From positions 1 through 64,000 of the forward strand of contig CAJTXL010000007.1 of assembly GCA_910583525.1 (NCBI GenBank): DNA of 64,000 nucleotides, written 5' to 3'. The DNA is from an uncultured Muribaculaceae bacterium (lineage in GTDB: Bacteria > Bacteroidota > Bacteroidia > Bacteroidales > Muribaculaceae). Position numbers and translations under genes: made by a program. Shown one piece after another: positions 26,446 through 34,777 of this stretch (position 1 is its first letter; the number at the start of each line of letters is the position of its first letter). The notes under the pieces are model-generated. The model had not been told where the DNA came from. It was given only the letters and a program-made list of their open reading frames with translations, and made no database searches.

Positions 26446-26523
26446 TCCAAGTCTATACATTCCCCCGAGTCCTCCCCTCTTCCCCAACCCATAATAACGG
26501 GGAGGACTCACCCAAACCCCGAG

Positions 26524-26558
26524 GCGGTGCATGTCGCGACGACACGCACCGCTTTTTT
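26524..26558 (+). terminator. Terminator after mutB
   Basis: GCGGTGCATGTCG and CGACACGCACCGC-type arms (26524-26552) pair, with one unpaired base, ahead of TTTTTT. Confidence 0.85.
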
Positions 26559-26592
26559 CGCGCTCCATCATTATAATTAGGCAAACTCTTAT

Positions 26593-26600
26593 TATCTTTG
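26593..26600 (+). promoter_or_regulatory. -7 element of the exonuclease III gene
   Basis: TATCTTTG lies 18 bp before the ATG; the -33 element is weak. An in-frame TTG at 26598 lies inside this box and so is not a plausible start codon. Confidence 0.6.
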
Positions 26601-26618
26601 CAAAAACGAACTTCAATC

Positions 26619-27374
26619 ATGAAACTTGTATCCTGGAATGTCAACGGCCTACGCGCCATCATCGGCAAAGGCTTCGCCGATATATTTGCCGGCTTCGACG
26701 CCGACTTTTTCTGCGTGCAGGAAATAAAACTGCAGCAAGACCAGCTCGACATAAACCTCGACGGCTACGACATCTACTGCGACTATGCCGAGCGTAAAGG
26801 CTACTCCGGCACCGCCACATTCTGCCGCCACACCCCACTGTCGGTAAAGCAGGGAATAGGCATCGAATGCCACGACAAAGAAGGCCGGACAGTTACGCTT
26901 GAATATCCCGATTTCTATCTCGTCAACGTCTACACCCCAAACAGCCAGAACGAACTTGCACGGCTCGACTACCGCATGGAATGGGAAGAAGCTTTCCTCA
27001 GGTACGTCAAAAGCCTCGACGCTTCAAAGCCCGTCATTATCTGCGGCGACCTCAACGTGGCACATCAGGAAATCGACCTCGCCAATCCAAAGACAAACAG
27101 GCGCAACGCGGGTTTCACCGACGAAGAACGAAGCTGCCTCACACGCCTGCTCGATGCCGGATTTGTCGACACCTTCAGGCACTTGCACCCCGACGCCACC
27201 GACGCATACAGCTGGTGGAGCTACCGCGGACGCGCACGTGAGAAAAACATAGGCTGGCGCATCGACTACTTCATCGTATCGGAGCGCATCGCCGACAAAG
27301 TAAGCGCCGCTGAAATCCATCCCGAAATCACAGGCTCCGACCACTGCCCCGTCAGCATCGAACTCGAGATATAA
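26619..27374 (+). CDS. xthA: Exodeoxyribonuclease III (AP endonuclease)
   Basis: Base-excision repair enzyme cleaving at abasic sites and removing 3' blocks. 251 aa from MKLVSWNVNGLRA. The catalytic motifs of the exonuclease/endonuclease/phosphatase fold are present: WNVNG (Asn), QEIKL (metal-binding Glu), NVYTPN with Tyr, CGDLNVAH (Asp/Asn), WWSYR, and the terminal GSDHCPVSIEL with Asp-His. The ATG at 26619 is chosen because the upstream TTG lies in the promoter. Single-gene unit. Confidence 0.97.
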   Translation: MKLVSWNVNGLRAIIGKGFADIFAGFDADFFCVQEIKLQQDQLDINLDGYDIYCDYAERKGYSGTATFCRHTPLSVKQGIGIECHDKEGRTVTLEYPDFYLVNVYTPNSQNELARLDYRMEWEEAFLRYVKSLDASKPVIICGDLNVAHQEIDLANPKTNRRNAGFTDEERSCLTRLLDAGFVDTFRHLHPDATDAYSWWSYRGRAREKNIGWRIDYFIVSERIADKVSAAEIHPEITGSDHCPVSIELEI

Positions 27375-27433
27375 TTCTTATACGGAAAACAACTTTCTTT
27401 GTTTTGTCAGTGTAAAATCTCGCGGTTTTTTGC

Positions 27434-27441
27434 TACATTTG
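27434..27441 (+). promoter_or_regulatory. -7 element immediately before the receiver/PPDK-N gene
   Basis: TACATTTG ends 4 bp before the ATG at 27446. Transcription would start at or within a few bases of the start codon, giving a leaderless message, unless translation begins at Met9. Confidence 0.5.
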
Positions 27442-27445
27442 CCAT

Positions 27446-30400
27446 ATGAACGAGGAAGCGCTCAGCCGAATGTATCTGAAGGATACAACCTTCCAGGCTC
27501 TGATGCAGCACCGCATCTTCAACGTGCTGCTCATAGCCTCGCCCTACGATGCTTTCATGATGGAAGAAGACGGGCGCGTCGAAGAACAGCTATACAATGA
27601 ATATGTGGCACTTAACCTGAGCTCGCCACCTCGCGTCACCAAAGTGTCGACCATGGCCGAAGCTATTGAGACCTTGCGCGCAAAGCCTTTCGACCTTGTC
27701 ATAGCCATGCCCGGCGGCGACATTTCGGAGACCTTCGACGGCTCGGCGCTTCTGAAAGCCGAATTTCCGTCGGTGCCATTGGTCGTACTGACCCCGTTCA
27801 GCAAAGAAGTGTCACGACGGCTTGCCATGCAGGACCTCTCGACGGTAGACTATGTGTTCAGCTGGCTCGGCAACATGGATTTGCTTTTGGCAATCATCAA
27901 GCTTCTTGAAGACAAACTTAACGCCGACGACATTTCGGAAGTGGGCGTACAGGCCATTCTGCTCGTAGAAGACTCCATACGGTTCTACTCGTCGGTGCTG
28001 CCGCACATCTATAAATTTCTGCTGAAACAGTCGAAACTCTTCTCGACCGAAGCGCTGAACCAGCACGAACAGATGCTTCGCATGCGCGGACGTCCCAAAG
28101 TGATGTTGGCGCGCAACTACGAAGAAGCCGTAGAGCTATACGAGAAATACGGCAAAAAGATGTTGGGCGTGATAAGCGACGTATCTTTTGCACGCGAAGG
28201 CACCAAAGACAGCCACGCCGGCATAAAACTCGCAAAATATCTGCGGCTGCGCGACCCGTATCTGCCAATCATAGTCGAATCGTCGGAAACCGCCAATGCA
28301 GATGCCGTAGCCGATTTCGGCGGAATATTCATCGACAAGAACTCGAAGAAGTTGCCTGTAGACCTCGGCGACGCCATAATGCAGAACTTCGGCTTCGGCG
28401 ACTTCATCATCCGCGACCCGGGCACTCTAAAACCTATAATGACAATCCGGAACCTCAAAGACATGCAACAGCATATCTTCGATATTCCGGCCGAGTCGCT
28501 CTTATACCATGCGTCGCGCAACGACATTTCGCGATGGCTCTATTCGCGCGCGCTCTTCCCCATAGCCGACGTTGTAAAGCGGCACCGTTTCACCGACATA
28601 CAGGAAGCCGACGCCGTCAAGCAGCTGTTCTTCGACCTCATAGTGAAATACCGCAAGATGAAGAACCGCGGAGTCGTGGCGGTGTTCGAGAAAGAGCGCT
28701 TCGACCACTACTCCAACTTCGCACGCATCGGACAGGGAAGCCTCGGCGGCAAAGGCCGTGGCCTTGCGTTTGTCGACTCGATTATCAAGAAAAATCCGAT
28801 ATGCGATAACTTCGACGGCCTCGCCATTTCCATTCCCCGTTCGGTGGTGCTGTGCACCGATATCTTCGACGAGTTCATGGCCGAAAACGCACTATATCCG
28901 CTTGCTCTCAGCGACGCCTCCGACCAGACCATCCTCGAAGCATTCCTCCACGCCACCCTACCGCCAAGAGTGCGCGAAGACCTTTTGGCGCTGCTCGACG
29001 TCGTAGACCGTCCATTGGCCGTACGCAGTTCGAGCCTCCTCGAAGACTCGCACTACCAACCTTTCGCCGGCATCTATGCCACTTACATGATACCCTACAG
29101 CACCGACCCGCAAGAAAGGCTGCAATGGCTCACCGATGCCATAAAGGGTGTCTACGCATCGGTGTTCTATGCCAACAGCAAATCATATATGACGGCCACA
29201 AGCAACGTCATCGACCAGGAAAAGATGGCCGTCATCATTCAGGAAGTAGTGGGTGAAAACCACAAAGACTACTATTTCCCGTCGTTCTCAGGCGTAGGGC
29301 GCTCGCTCAACTACTACCCCATAGGCGATGAACGGCCCGAAGACGGCGTGGCAGAACTTGCCGTAGGCCTTGGCAAATATATCGTCGACGGCGGCCGCGG
29401 CCTTCGCTTTTCGCCACGGCATCCGGGGCACGTTCTGCAGACATCTACCCTCGACCTCGCACTGCGCGACACTCAGACCGCACTTTTTGCCTTACAGCCC
29501 GAGTGCACTTTCTCGGCACAACTCGACGAAGGCGCAAACCTTGTGCGCAAACGCGTGCAGGATTTCGCCGGCACAGGGGCACTGCGCTACACCGTATCGA
29601 CCTACGACCATATCGACGGCGTTCTCAAAGACTATGAAGACGGCTATGGCCGCCGTGTCGTTACGTTCGCCAACATACTCCGCGACAAGGCTCTACCGCT
29701 TGCCGAAGCCATCGACTTCATGCTCAAGCAAGGTTCCACGGCCATGCAACGTCCCGTCGAAATAGAATTTGCCGGAAACATATTCCCCAAAGCGAACAGC
29801 GAGGGCATAAAAGGGCATCTGTACTGGCTGCAAATCCGCCCCATAATCGACAAAAAGAACCTCATAAACGACGATATAGTCGAGCACCCCGACAACATGC
29901 TCATACTCCGTAGCGATACCGCGCTCGGAAACGGCATGATAGAAGGCGTCCGCTCGGTGATATACGTCAAACCAAGCACTTTCAACTCTACCAACAACGC
30001 CCGGATAGTGCCGATAATCAACCGTCTCAACGCCGAGTTTGCCGATAAAAAAGAAGGATACGTCCTTATAGGACCGGGCCGCTGGGGCTCTTCTGACAAC
30101 GCCCTCGGAATACCCGTACGATGGGCCGATATCTCTGCCGCGCGCGTCATTGTCGAAGCCGCCATGGGCGACTACCGCATAGAGCCGAGCCAGGGCACAC
30201 ACTTCTTCCAGAACCTGACCTCGTTCGGCGTCGGATACTTTACCATCGACACGGCAGCACACAATGGTTATTACGATTCAGACTACCTCGACAACTGTCC
30301 TGCAGTCTACGAAGACGAATATGTGCGCGTCGTCACTTTCGACCGTCCGCTCGGCATAGCCATCAACGGACGCTCAGGCCTCGGCTCAATATTAAAACCC

Positions 30401-30448
30401 GAATTCAACATCACAGACACAGCGTCGCAAAACACCGATTTGACATGA
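27446..30448 (+). CDS. Receiver-like domains fused to a PPDK/PEP-synthase N-terminal domain
   Basis: 1000 aa. Residues about 24-150 look like a degenerate receiver domain. Residues about 168-310 form a better one, with ILLVEDS (Asp176), GVISDVSF (Asp245 as possible phosphoacceptor), VESSE and FIDKNS (Lys298). From about 425 comes the ATP-binding half of PEP synthase/PPDK: GSLGGKGRGLAF, PLAVRSSSLLEDSHYQPFAGIYATY, KMAVIIQEVVG, and WLQIRPI. The swivelling phosphohistidine domain (TSHAA-type motif) and the PEP-binding barrel are missing, so it cannot be a complete PEP synthase. Such proteins are conserved in Bacteroidetes, usually annotated as PEP synthase, with no established function I know of. 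ATGA overlap with the next gene. Confidence 0.8.
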   Translation: MNEEALSRMYLKDTTFQALMQHRIFNVLLIASPYDAFMMEEDGRVEEQLYNEYVALNLSSPPRVTKVSTMAEAIETLRAKPFDLVIAMPGGDISETFDGSALLKAEFPSVPLVVLTPFSKEVSRRLAMQDLSTVDYVFSWLGNMDLLLAIIKLLEDKLNADDISEVGVQAILLVEDSIRFYSSVLPHIYKFLLKQSKLFSTEALNQHEQMLRMRGRPKVMLARNYEEAVELYEKYGKKMLGVISDVSFAREGTKDSHAGIKLAKYLRLRDPYLPIIVESSETANADAVADFGGIFIDKNSKKLPVDLGDAIMQNFGFGDFIIRDPGTLKPIMTIRNLKDMQQHIFDIPAESLLYHASRNDISRWLYSRALFPIADVVKRHRFTDIQEADAVKQLFFDLIVKYRKMKNRGVVAVFEKERFDHYSNFARIGQGSLGGKGRGLAFVDSIIKKNPICDNFDGLAISIPRSVVLCTDIFDEFMAENALYPLALSDASDQTILEAFLHATLPPRVREDLLALLDVVDRPLAVRSSSLLEDSHYQPFAGIYATYMIPYSTDPQERLQWLTDAIKGVYASVFYANSKSYMTATSNVIDQEKMAVIIQEVVGENHKDYYFPSFSGVGRSLNYYPIGDERPEDGVAELAVGLGKYIVDGGRGLRFSPRHPGHVLQTSTLDLALRDTQTALFALQPECTFSAQLDEGANLVRKRVQDFAGTGALRYTVSTYDHIDGVLKDYEDGYGRRVVTFANILRDKALPLAEAIDFMLKQGSTAMQRPVEIEFAGNIFPKANSEGIKGHLYWLQIRPIIDKKNLINDDIVEHPDNMLILRSDTALGNGMIEGVRSVIYVKPSTFNSTNNARIVPIINRLNAEFADKKEGYVLIGPGRWGSSDNALGIPVRWADISAARVIVEAAMGDYRIEPSQGTHFFQNLTSFGVGYFTIDTAAHNGYYDSDYLDNCPAVYEDEYVRVVTFDRPLGIAINGRSGLGSILKPEFNITDTASQNTDLT

Positions 30449-31737
30449 GTTTTTTCTCCGCCATAAAAAACGCTTTCGGCTTCGGCCCGGAAGAGGAATA
30501 CATATCCGACCCCGAAACGTCCGACGACCCCGAATCTAACGACGAACAGACCTCTTCGGCTCCACAAACCGCCACTGCCGTCGACGGTCTTACCGAAGTG
30601 CCGACGCTCCCCGAAGTCGACCCGGCAATGAAAGCCCGGATTTTCGACGGAGCCGTAGCCATATTCAACGAGGCACTCCCCGGCTTCCTGAGCAGCACCA
30701 CCGACCCAAAAGCACAATCGGCAAAACTTGCCGAAGCCATCGACAAAGGTGTCGACGACTATCTCAACGGACTGATGCTGATGGCAGAACAATACGCCGA
30801 AGCAAAACTTAAAAATGCGACAGAGACTGCAAGGCGCGAATCGGAAAAGCTCAAAGCCGACATGCAGACAATCGAGCAGCAACGGACAAGTCTGCGCGAG
30901 CAGCAGCTGAGCGCCGACAGGCGCCGACGAGCGCTTGCCGACCGCGTCAACGACCTCGAAGCTCAGCTCGCAAAAACCGAAGCCGAACGCGAACAATTCG
31001 AACTTGAAAACCGAAGCCTGCTCAATAAACTGAAAGTGGCCGACATACAGCCGGGCGTGGTCGACGAGATGGCGCATGAAATCGAACAGCTGAAAGCACA
31101 GCTCGCAGCAGAAGCCACCTCCCCCCAGGAAACCGGCATAGACCCCAAGGAACTGCAAGAAGCCAACGACAAAGCCGCCGCACTCGCATCGGAACTCGCC
31201 GACCTGAAAACACAACAGGAAATGGCGCAGACCATGTATAACGACCTTCAGAACAACTACGGCAAAGAACGCGACGAACGCATCAAAGCCGAAGAAGAAC
31301 TGGCCGAAGCAAAAAAAATAGTAGAAAGCGTCGCCGAGATACAAGTGCAGATGAGCCAAGTCGAAGAGGTTATCCGCAAACGCGACGAACGCATCGAAAA
31401 ACTCAAGGCATCAAACCGCAAACTGCGCGAACAGCTCGAACAAGCCCGTAAAGATGCCGAAAACGCACGCCACAACGACAACGGCCTATTCGGCATGTCC
31501 GAACCCGAAACTGAATACAGCCGGATTGAACAGACTTCCGCCGCCATTAACGAAACTCTGTCGAAAGATGACATGAGCGCTATCGAAGATGAGTTTGAAT
31601 GCCCCGACTGGTTTGTGTCACAACCTGCTCCGGGCGAAGTAAGTCCGCTTCTTCAGCCCGACCCCGAGTTCGGCTATCAGGAGCCTCCGCGTAAACCCAA
31701 GAAACCCGAAAGCGACGCACAACTTTCCTTGTTTTAG
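30445..31737 (+). CDS. Coiled-coil protein ending in a clamp-binding-like QLSLF motif
   Basis: 430 aa from the ATG at 30445, which overlaps the preceding stop; an open frame further 5' is inside the preceding gene. A short hydrophobic start (MSFFSAIKNAFGFG) leads to an acidic linker. A helical region (about 60-140) follows, then a long coiled coil (about 130-380) rich in Glu, Ala, Gln, Lys and Arg. The C-terminal tail is acidic and Pro-rich, and the last five residues are QLSLF. That pentapeptide equals the known bacterial beta-clamp consensus QL[SD]LF. I recognise no family. Translational coupling suggests it works with the receiver/PPDK-N protein. Confidence 0.8.
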   Translation: MSFFSAIKNAFGFGPEEEYISDPETSDDPESNDEQTSSAPQTATAVDGLTEVPTLPEVDPAMKARIFDGAVAIFNEALPGFLSSTTDPKAQSAKLAEAIDKGVDDYLNGLMLMAEQYAEAKLKNATETARRESEKLKADMQTIEQQRTSLREQQLSADRRRRALADRVNDLEAQLAKTEAEREQFELENRSLLNKLKVADIQPGVVDEMAHEIEQLKAQLAAEATSPQETGIDPKELQEANDKAAALASELADLKTQQEMAQTMYNDLQNNYGKERDERIKAEEELAEAKKIVESVAEIQVQMSQVEEVIRKRDERIEKLKASNRKLREQLEQARKDAENARHNDNGLFGMSEPETEYSRIEQTSAAINETLSKDDMSAIEDEFECPDWFVSQPAPGEVSPLLQPDPEFGYQEPPRKPKKPESDAQLSLF

Positions 31738-31752
31738 ACAGTTGGACACGAA

Positions 31753-33069
31753 ATGTATTTCATAAGTACAAATTCACCCACAAATTCAGTCTCTCTAAAA
31801 GAAGCCGTCGACCACTGCATGGCACCCGATGGCGGTATGTACATGCCCAAGTCGCTGCCGGCAATCCCCAAAGCGCTTTTCAACAACATCAGCGACATGT
31901 CGCTGAAAGAAATCGCTTACGTAGCCATAACATCGCTCTTGGGCGATGACGTGCCGCCTGAAGAACTCAAGACCATAGTAGACTCGGCCTTTGCATTCGA
32001 CGCCCCCCTACGGAAACTCGACGACAACATCTACGTCCTCGAGCTGTTCCACGGCCCCACCCTGACGTTCAAAGACTATGGCGCACGGTTCATGGCACAC
32101 CTGATGCGTTTTCTCGACAGACAGAAACCCGACACGACGCGCAACGTACTTGTGGCAACCACGGGCAACACCGGGGGAGCCACGGCAAACGGCTTTTATG
32201 GCCTCGACGGCGTAAACGTGGCGGTGCTCTACCCCAAAGGGCGTCTCAACCGCACACAGATATCCCAATTCACATCTTTGGGCGAAAACATCCATCCTCT
32301 TGAAGTAGCCGGTACTGTCGAAGACTGCAAAAACCTCATACAGCAGGCTATGGCCGACCCGACACTTACGGCGTCAAATCTGACAGGAGCAAACTCCATC
32401 AACATTGCACGTCTGCTTCCACAGATAGCTTTTCCGATGCACGCCTACGCCCGTCTACGCGAAGCCGGCATAAGCAATGCCGACAAAGCCGTCTACTCCA
32501 TGCCTTGCGGCAACCTCAGCAACCTTGTAGGCACTGTCATGGCAAAAAGGATGGGACTGCCGACAGGCAAACTCATCGCAGCGACAAACACAAACGACCA
32601 GCTGTCGAAACTTATGTCGGGAGCACCCGACAACGACCGCAAACAGACTCCGCGGCATACGATGGCGCCGTCTATCGACATGTCGTTCCCTTCCGGCTGG
32701 CCGAGACTGAAAAAACTTTACGACGGCAAACTCGACGACATGGCCGAAGACATCATTGCGGCTCCGCCTACAAGCGACATGCAGATAGCCGAAACGATAA
32801 AAGAACTGCGCCAACAATTCAACTATACCATCGACCCTCACGGAGCTGTCGCATACTGCGCGGCAAAAGAACTTGCCACTCCAAACGTCCCTATGGTAAT
32901 ATTCGCAACCGGGCATCCGGCCAAGCAACTCGACATCATGACAAAAATCACGGGAGAACCGCTCGAACTTCCCGTGCAACTGATGCGTTTTATGACTGTA
33001 AAACGCCATGCCACAATAATTCCGCCAACACTTCCGGCTCTACGGAAACACATATTATCACTCAAGTAA
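31753..33069 (+). CDS. thrC: Threonine synthase
   Basis: PLP enzyme converting O-phosphohomoserine to threonine. 438 aa. The N-terminal part has DGGMYMP and the PLP Lys region GPTLTFKDYGARFMAH (Lys of FKD). The phosphate-binding loop is ATTGNTGGATANGF, followed by NSINIARLLPQ and PCGNLSNLVG. No regulatory domain. It lies 15 bp after the coiled-coil gene and 10 bp before the next, so probably in the same transcript. No other threonine pathway gene is in the window. Confidence 0.96.
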   Translation: MYFISTNSPTNSVSLKEAVDHCMAPDGGMYMPKSLPAIPKALFNNISDMSLKEIAYVAITSLLGDDVPPEELKTIVDSAFAFDAPLRKLDDNIYVLELFHGPTLTFKDYGARFMAHLMRFLDRQKPDTTRNVLVATTGNTGGATANGFYGLDGVNVAVLYPKGRLNRTQISQFTSLGENIHPLEVAGTVEDCKNLIQQAMADPTLTASNLTGANSINIARLLPQIAFPMHAYARLREAGISNADKAVYSMPCGNLSNLVGTVMAKRMGLPTGKLIAATNTNDQLSKLMSGAPDNDRKQTPRHTMAPSIDMSFPSGWPRLKKLYDGKLDDMAEDIIAAPPTSDMQIAETIKELRQQFNYTIDPHGAVAYCAAKELATPNVPMVIFATGHPAKQLDIMTKITGEPLELPVQLMRFMTVKRHATIIPPTLPALRKHILSLK

Positions 33070-33079
33070 CAAGAAAACT

Positions 33080-33442
33080 ATGGCAACAAAACGTCAACTA
33101 AAAAAAGCAGTCCGCAATACCTGCGGCGCACTCGCAGCCGAAATAATTTTCGCACGTGCCGCATTCCCTTCAATCGACCGCAAGAATGTACACGACATCA
33201 TAGTCGAGATTGCCGGCCTGCAATCTGACACACTAACAAAAGCAAGCATAGCTTTCGACAAAGCGCCGCGCGACTACGAGAACAAAGCCGAATACAACAA
33301 GGCCCTTCGCACATACTTCAACACGGCATATACAAATCTGCTCGACAGTTTTGACAAGGCTGTAGTTGAAATAGTCAGAAAAATGAATGCGGCTCTGCCC
33401 GACGAAGTAAGACAGACCATCAAGGAAGCCGCCGCCAAATGA
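33080..33442 (+). CDS. Small conserved-looking hypothetical protein
   Basis: 120 aa, all helical by composition, with no signal peptide, membrane segment or Cys cluster. The basic start MATKRQLKKAVRNTCGALAAEI is followed by amphipathic helices, including RTYFNTAYTNLLDSFDKAVVEIVRKMN. I do not recognise the family. ATGA overlap with the acyltransferase gene (33439-33442) argues that it is a real translated gene in this operon. Confidence 0.75.
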   Translation: MATKRQLKKAVRNTCGALAAEIIFARAAFPSIDRKNVHDIIVEIAGLQSDTLTKASIAFDKAPRDYENKAEYNKALRTYFNTAYTNLLDSFDKAVVEIVRKMNAALPDEVRQTIKEAAAK

Positions 33443-33984
33443 ACATAGCACGCGGAATACTGCGTTTGTTCGGCTGGTCGGTATCAATCACCGTACCCGA
33501 TTATCCCAAATGTATAATCTGTGTGGCACCACACACAAGCAATTGGGATTTCATACTTGGGGAGCTTGCCTACGCCTCTGTCGGGCGTAAGGCAGGTTTC
33601 CTGATGAAAGAATCATGGTTCTTCTGGCCTTTGGGGTGTTTCTTCCGTGCCATAGGGGGTATTGCCGTACCGCGTCGACGCCCCGGCTCGGCATCGCTCA
33701 CCGACTTCATCATCGAGAAATTCAGGAACACCGACAAAATGTCGATAGCAATCACTCCCGAAGGCACCCGCAGCCGGACGTCCGATTGGCATACAGGCTT
33801 TCTGCATATCGCCGAAAGCGCCGGAGTTCCGATTGCTCTCGGCGCTATAGATTTTCCGTCGAAGCGCATTATGATAGAACAGACATTCACCCCCACAGGC
33901 GACATTGATGCAGACATGCGCTCCATAAAAGCATTCTATTCAAAATTCACAGGCAAATATCCCGATAAATTCACAACCGAATGA
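33439..33984 (+). CDS. 1-acylglycerol-3-phosphate acyltransferase family protein (PlsC-like)
   Basis: 181 aa, smaller than typical PlsC. The catalytic HxxxxD motif is APHTSNWDF (His-Asp about residues 30-35). The substrate-binding block GGIAVPRR and the EGTRSRTSDWHTGF block follow in the normal order. There is no clear N-terminal membrane anchor. Acyl transfer to a lysophospholipid or similar acceptor is expected; the acceptor is not certain. Overlaps by 4 bp with genes on both sides. Confidence 0.88.
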   Translation: MNIARGILRLFGWSVSITVPDYPKCIICVAPHTSNWDFILGELAYASVGRKAGFLMKESWFFWPLGCFFRAIGGIAVPRRRPGSASLTDFIIEKFRNTDKMSIAITPEGTRSRTSDWHTGFLHIAESAGVPIALGAIDFPSKRIMIEQTFTPTGDIDADMRSIKAFYSKFTGKYPDKFTTE

Positions 33985-34775
33985 ACAAGCTCACCGACCA
34001 TATGCGCATAGCCATACTGCCGCTCGACATAAAAACGGGAGACAAAGACGCCAACATGGAGGCTGTCGCCGAAGCCTTTGGAAAATTGCCTGAAAAAACC
34101 GACATAGTCGTGCTGCCGGAGCTTTTCTCTACAGGATACTCCGACAATGCCGGACTTATGGCAGAGCTTGCCGAACGCAACACAGGCGCTACCATAGATT
34201 TTATAAAGGAACTTGCCCGAAAGCACTTATGCGCAATAGCCGGAAGCTTTCTCGCATCGACACATCCGCACCTCTACAACAGGGCTTTCTTCATCGAACC
34301 GAACGGCGAAGAGACATTTTACGACAAGCGGCATCTGTTCTCTGTCAGCAGCGAAGCAAAGATACTTCACCGCGGCACGCAGTTGCCTAAAACAGTACGG
34401 TTCAGGGGATGGAACATCGCCACGATAGTATGCTACGACCTGCGCTTTCCCGTATGGTGCCGAAACCGCCACAACGGCTACGACATGCTTATAGCAGTCG
34501 CCAACTGGCCGAAAGTACGTGGATATGCGTGGGAGCATCTTCTTATGGCACGGGCTATAGAAAACCAATGTTGCGTAGTCGGTGCCGACAGGGGCGGAAG
34601 CGACGAATACGGCAGCTACGACGGATTGTCGCAGATATACGACTGCTTCGGCAAGGCTATCGGCACACCGGCCGGCGGCTTTATTGTTGCGGACATAAGC
34701 CGCAGCAAACAGGACGAATACCGCCGCACATTTCCGGCAGCGGAAGATGCCGACGATTTCGTAATCAGCATCTGA
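33981..34775 (+). CDS. Nitrilase-superfamily omega-amidase-like hydrolase
   Basis: 264 aa from 33981, or from Met8 at 34002, which matches the family start better. The catalytic triad is in place: Glu in LPELFSTGY, Lys in FYDKRHLF and Cys in IVCYDLRFPVW. The C-terminal half has NWPKVRGYAWEHLLMARAIENQ, typical of omega-amidase (YafV/Nit2-like). The probable role is deamidation of 2-oxoglutaramate or 2-oxosuccinamate from transaminase by-products. An aminotransferase-fold C-S lyase lies nearby but convergent. Confidence 0.9.
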   Translation: MNKLTDHMRIAILPLDIKTGDKDANMEAVAEAFGKLPEKTDIVVLPELFSTGYSDNAGLMAELAERNTGATIDFIKELARKHLCAIAGSFLASTHPHLYNRAFFIEPNGEETFYDKRHLFSVSSEAKILHRGTQLPKTVRFRGWNIATIVCYDLRFPVWCRNRHNGYDMLIAVANWPKVRGYAWEHLLMARAIENQCCVVGADRGGSDEYGSYDGLSQIYDCFGKAIGTPAGGFIVADISRSKQDEYRRTFPAAEDADDFVISI

Positions 34776-34777
34776 CA

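Noticed and set aside
26598..26618. In-frame TTG start for exonuclease III
   Set aside because: The TTG is part of the -7 box TATCTTTG and would not be in the transcript. The ATG at 26619 gives the family N-terminus. The same reasoning rejects the TTG at 48171 for hpt.
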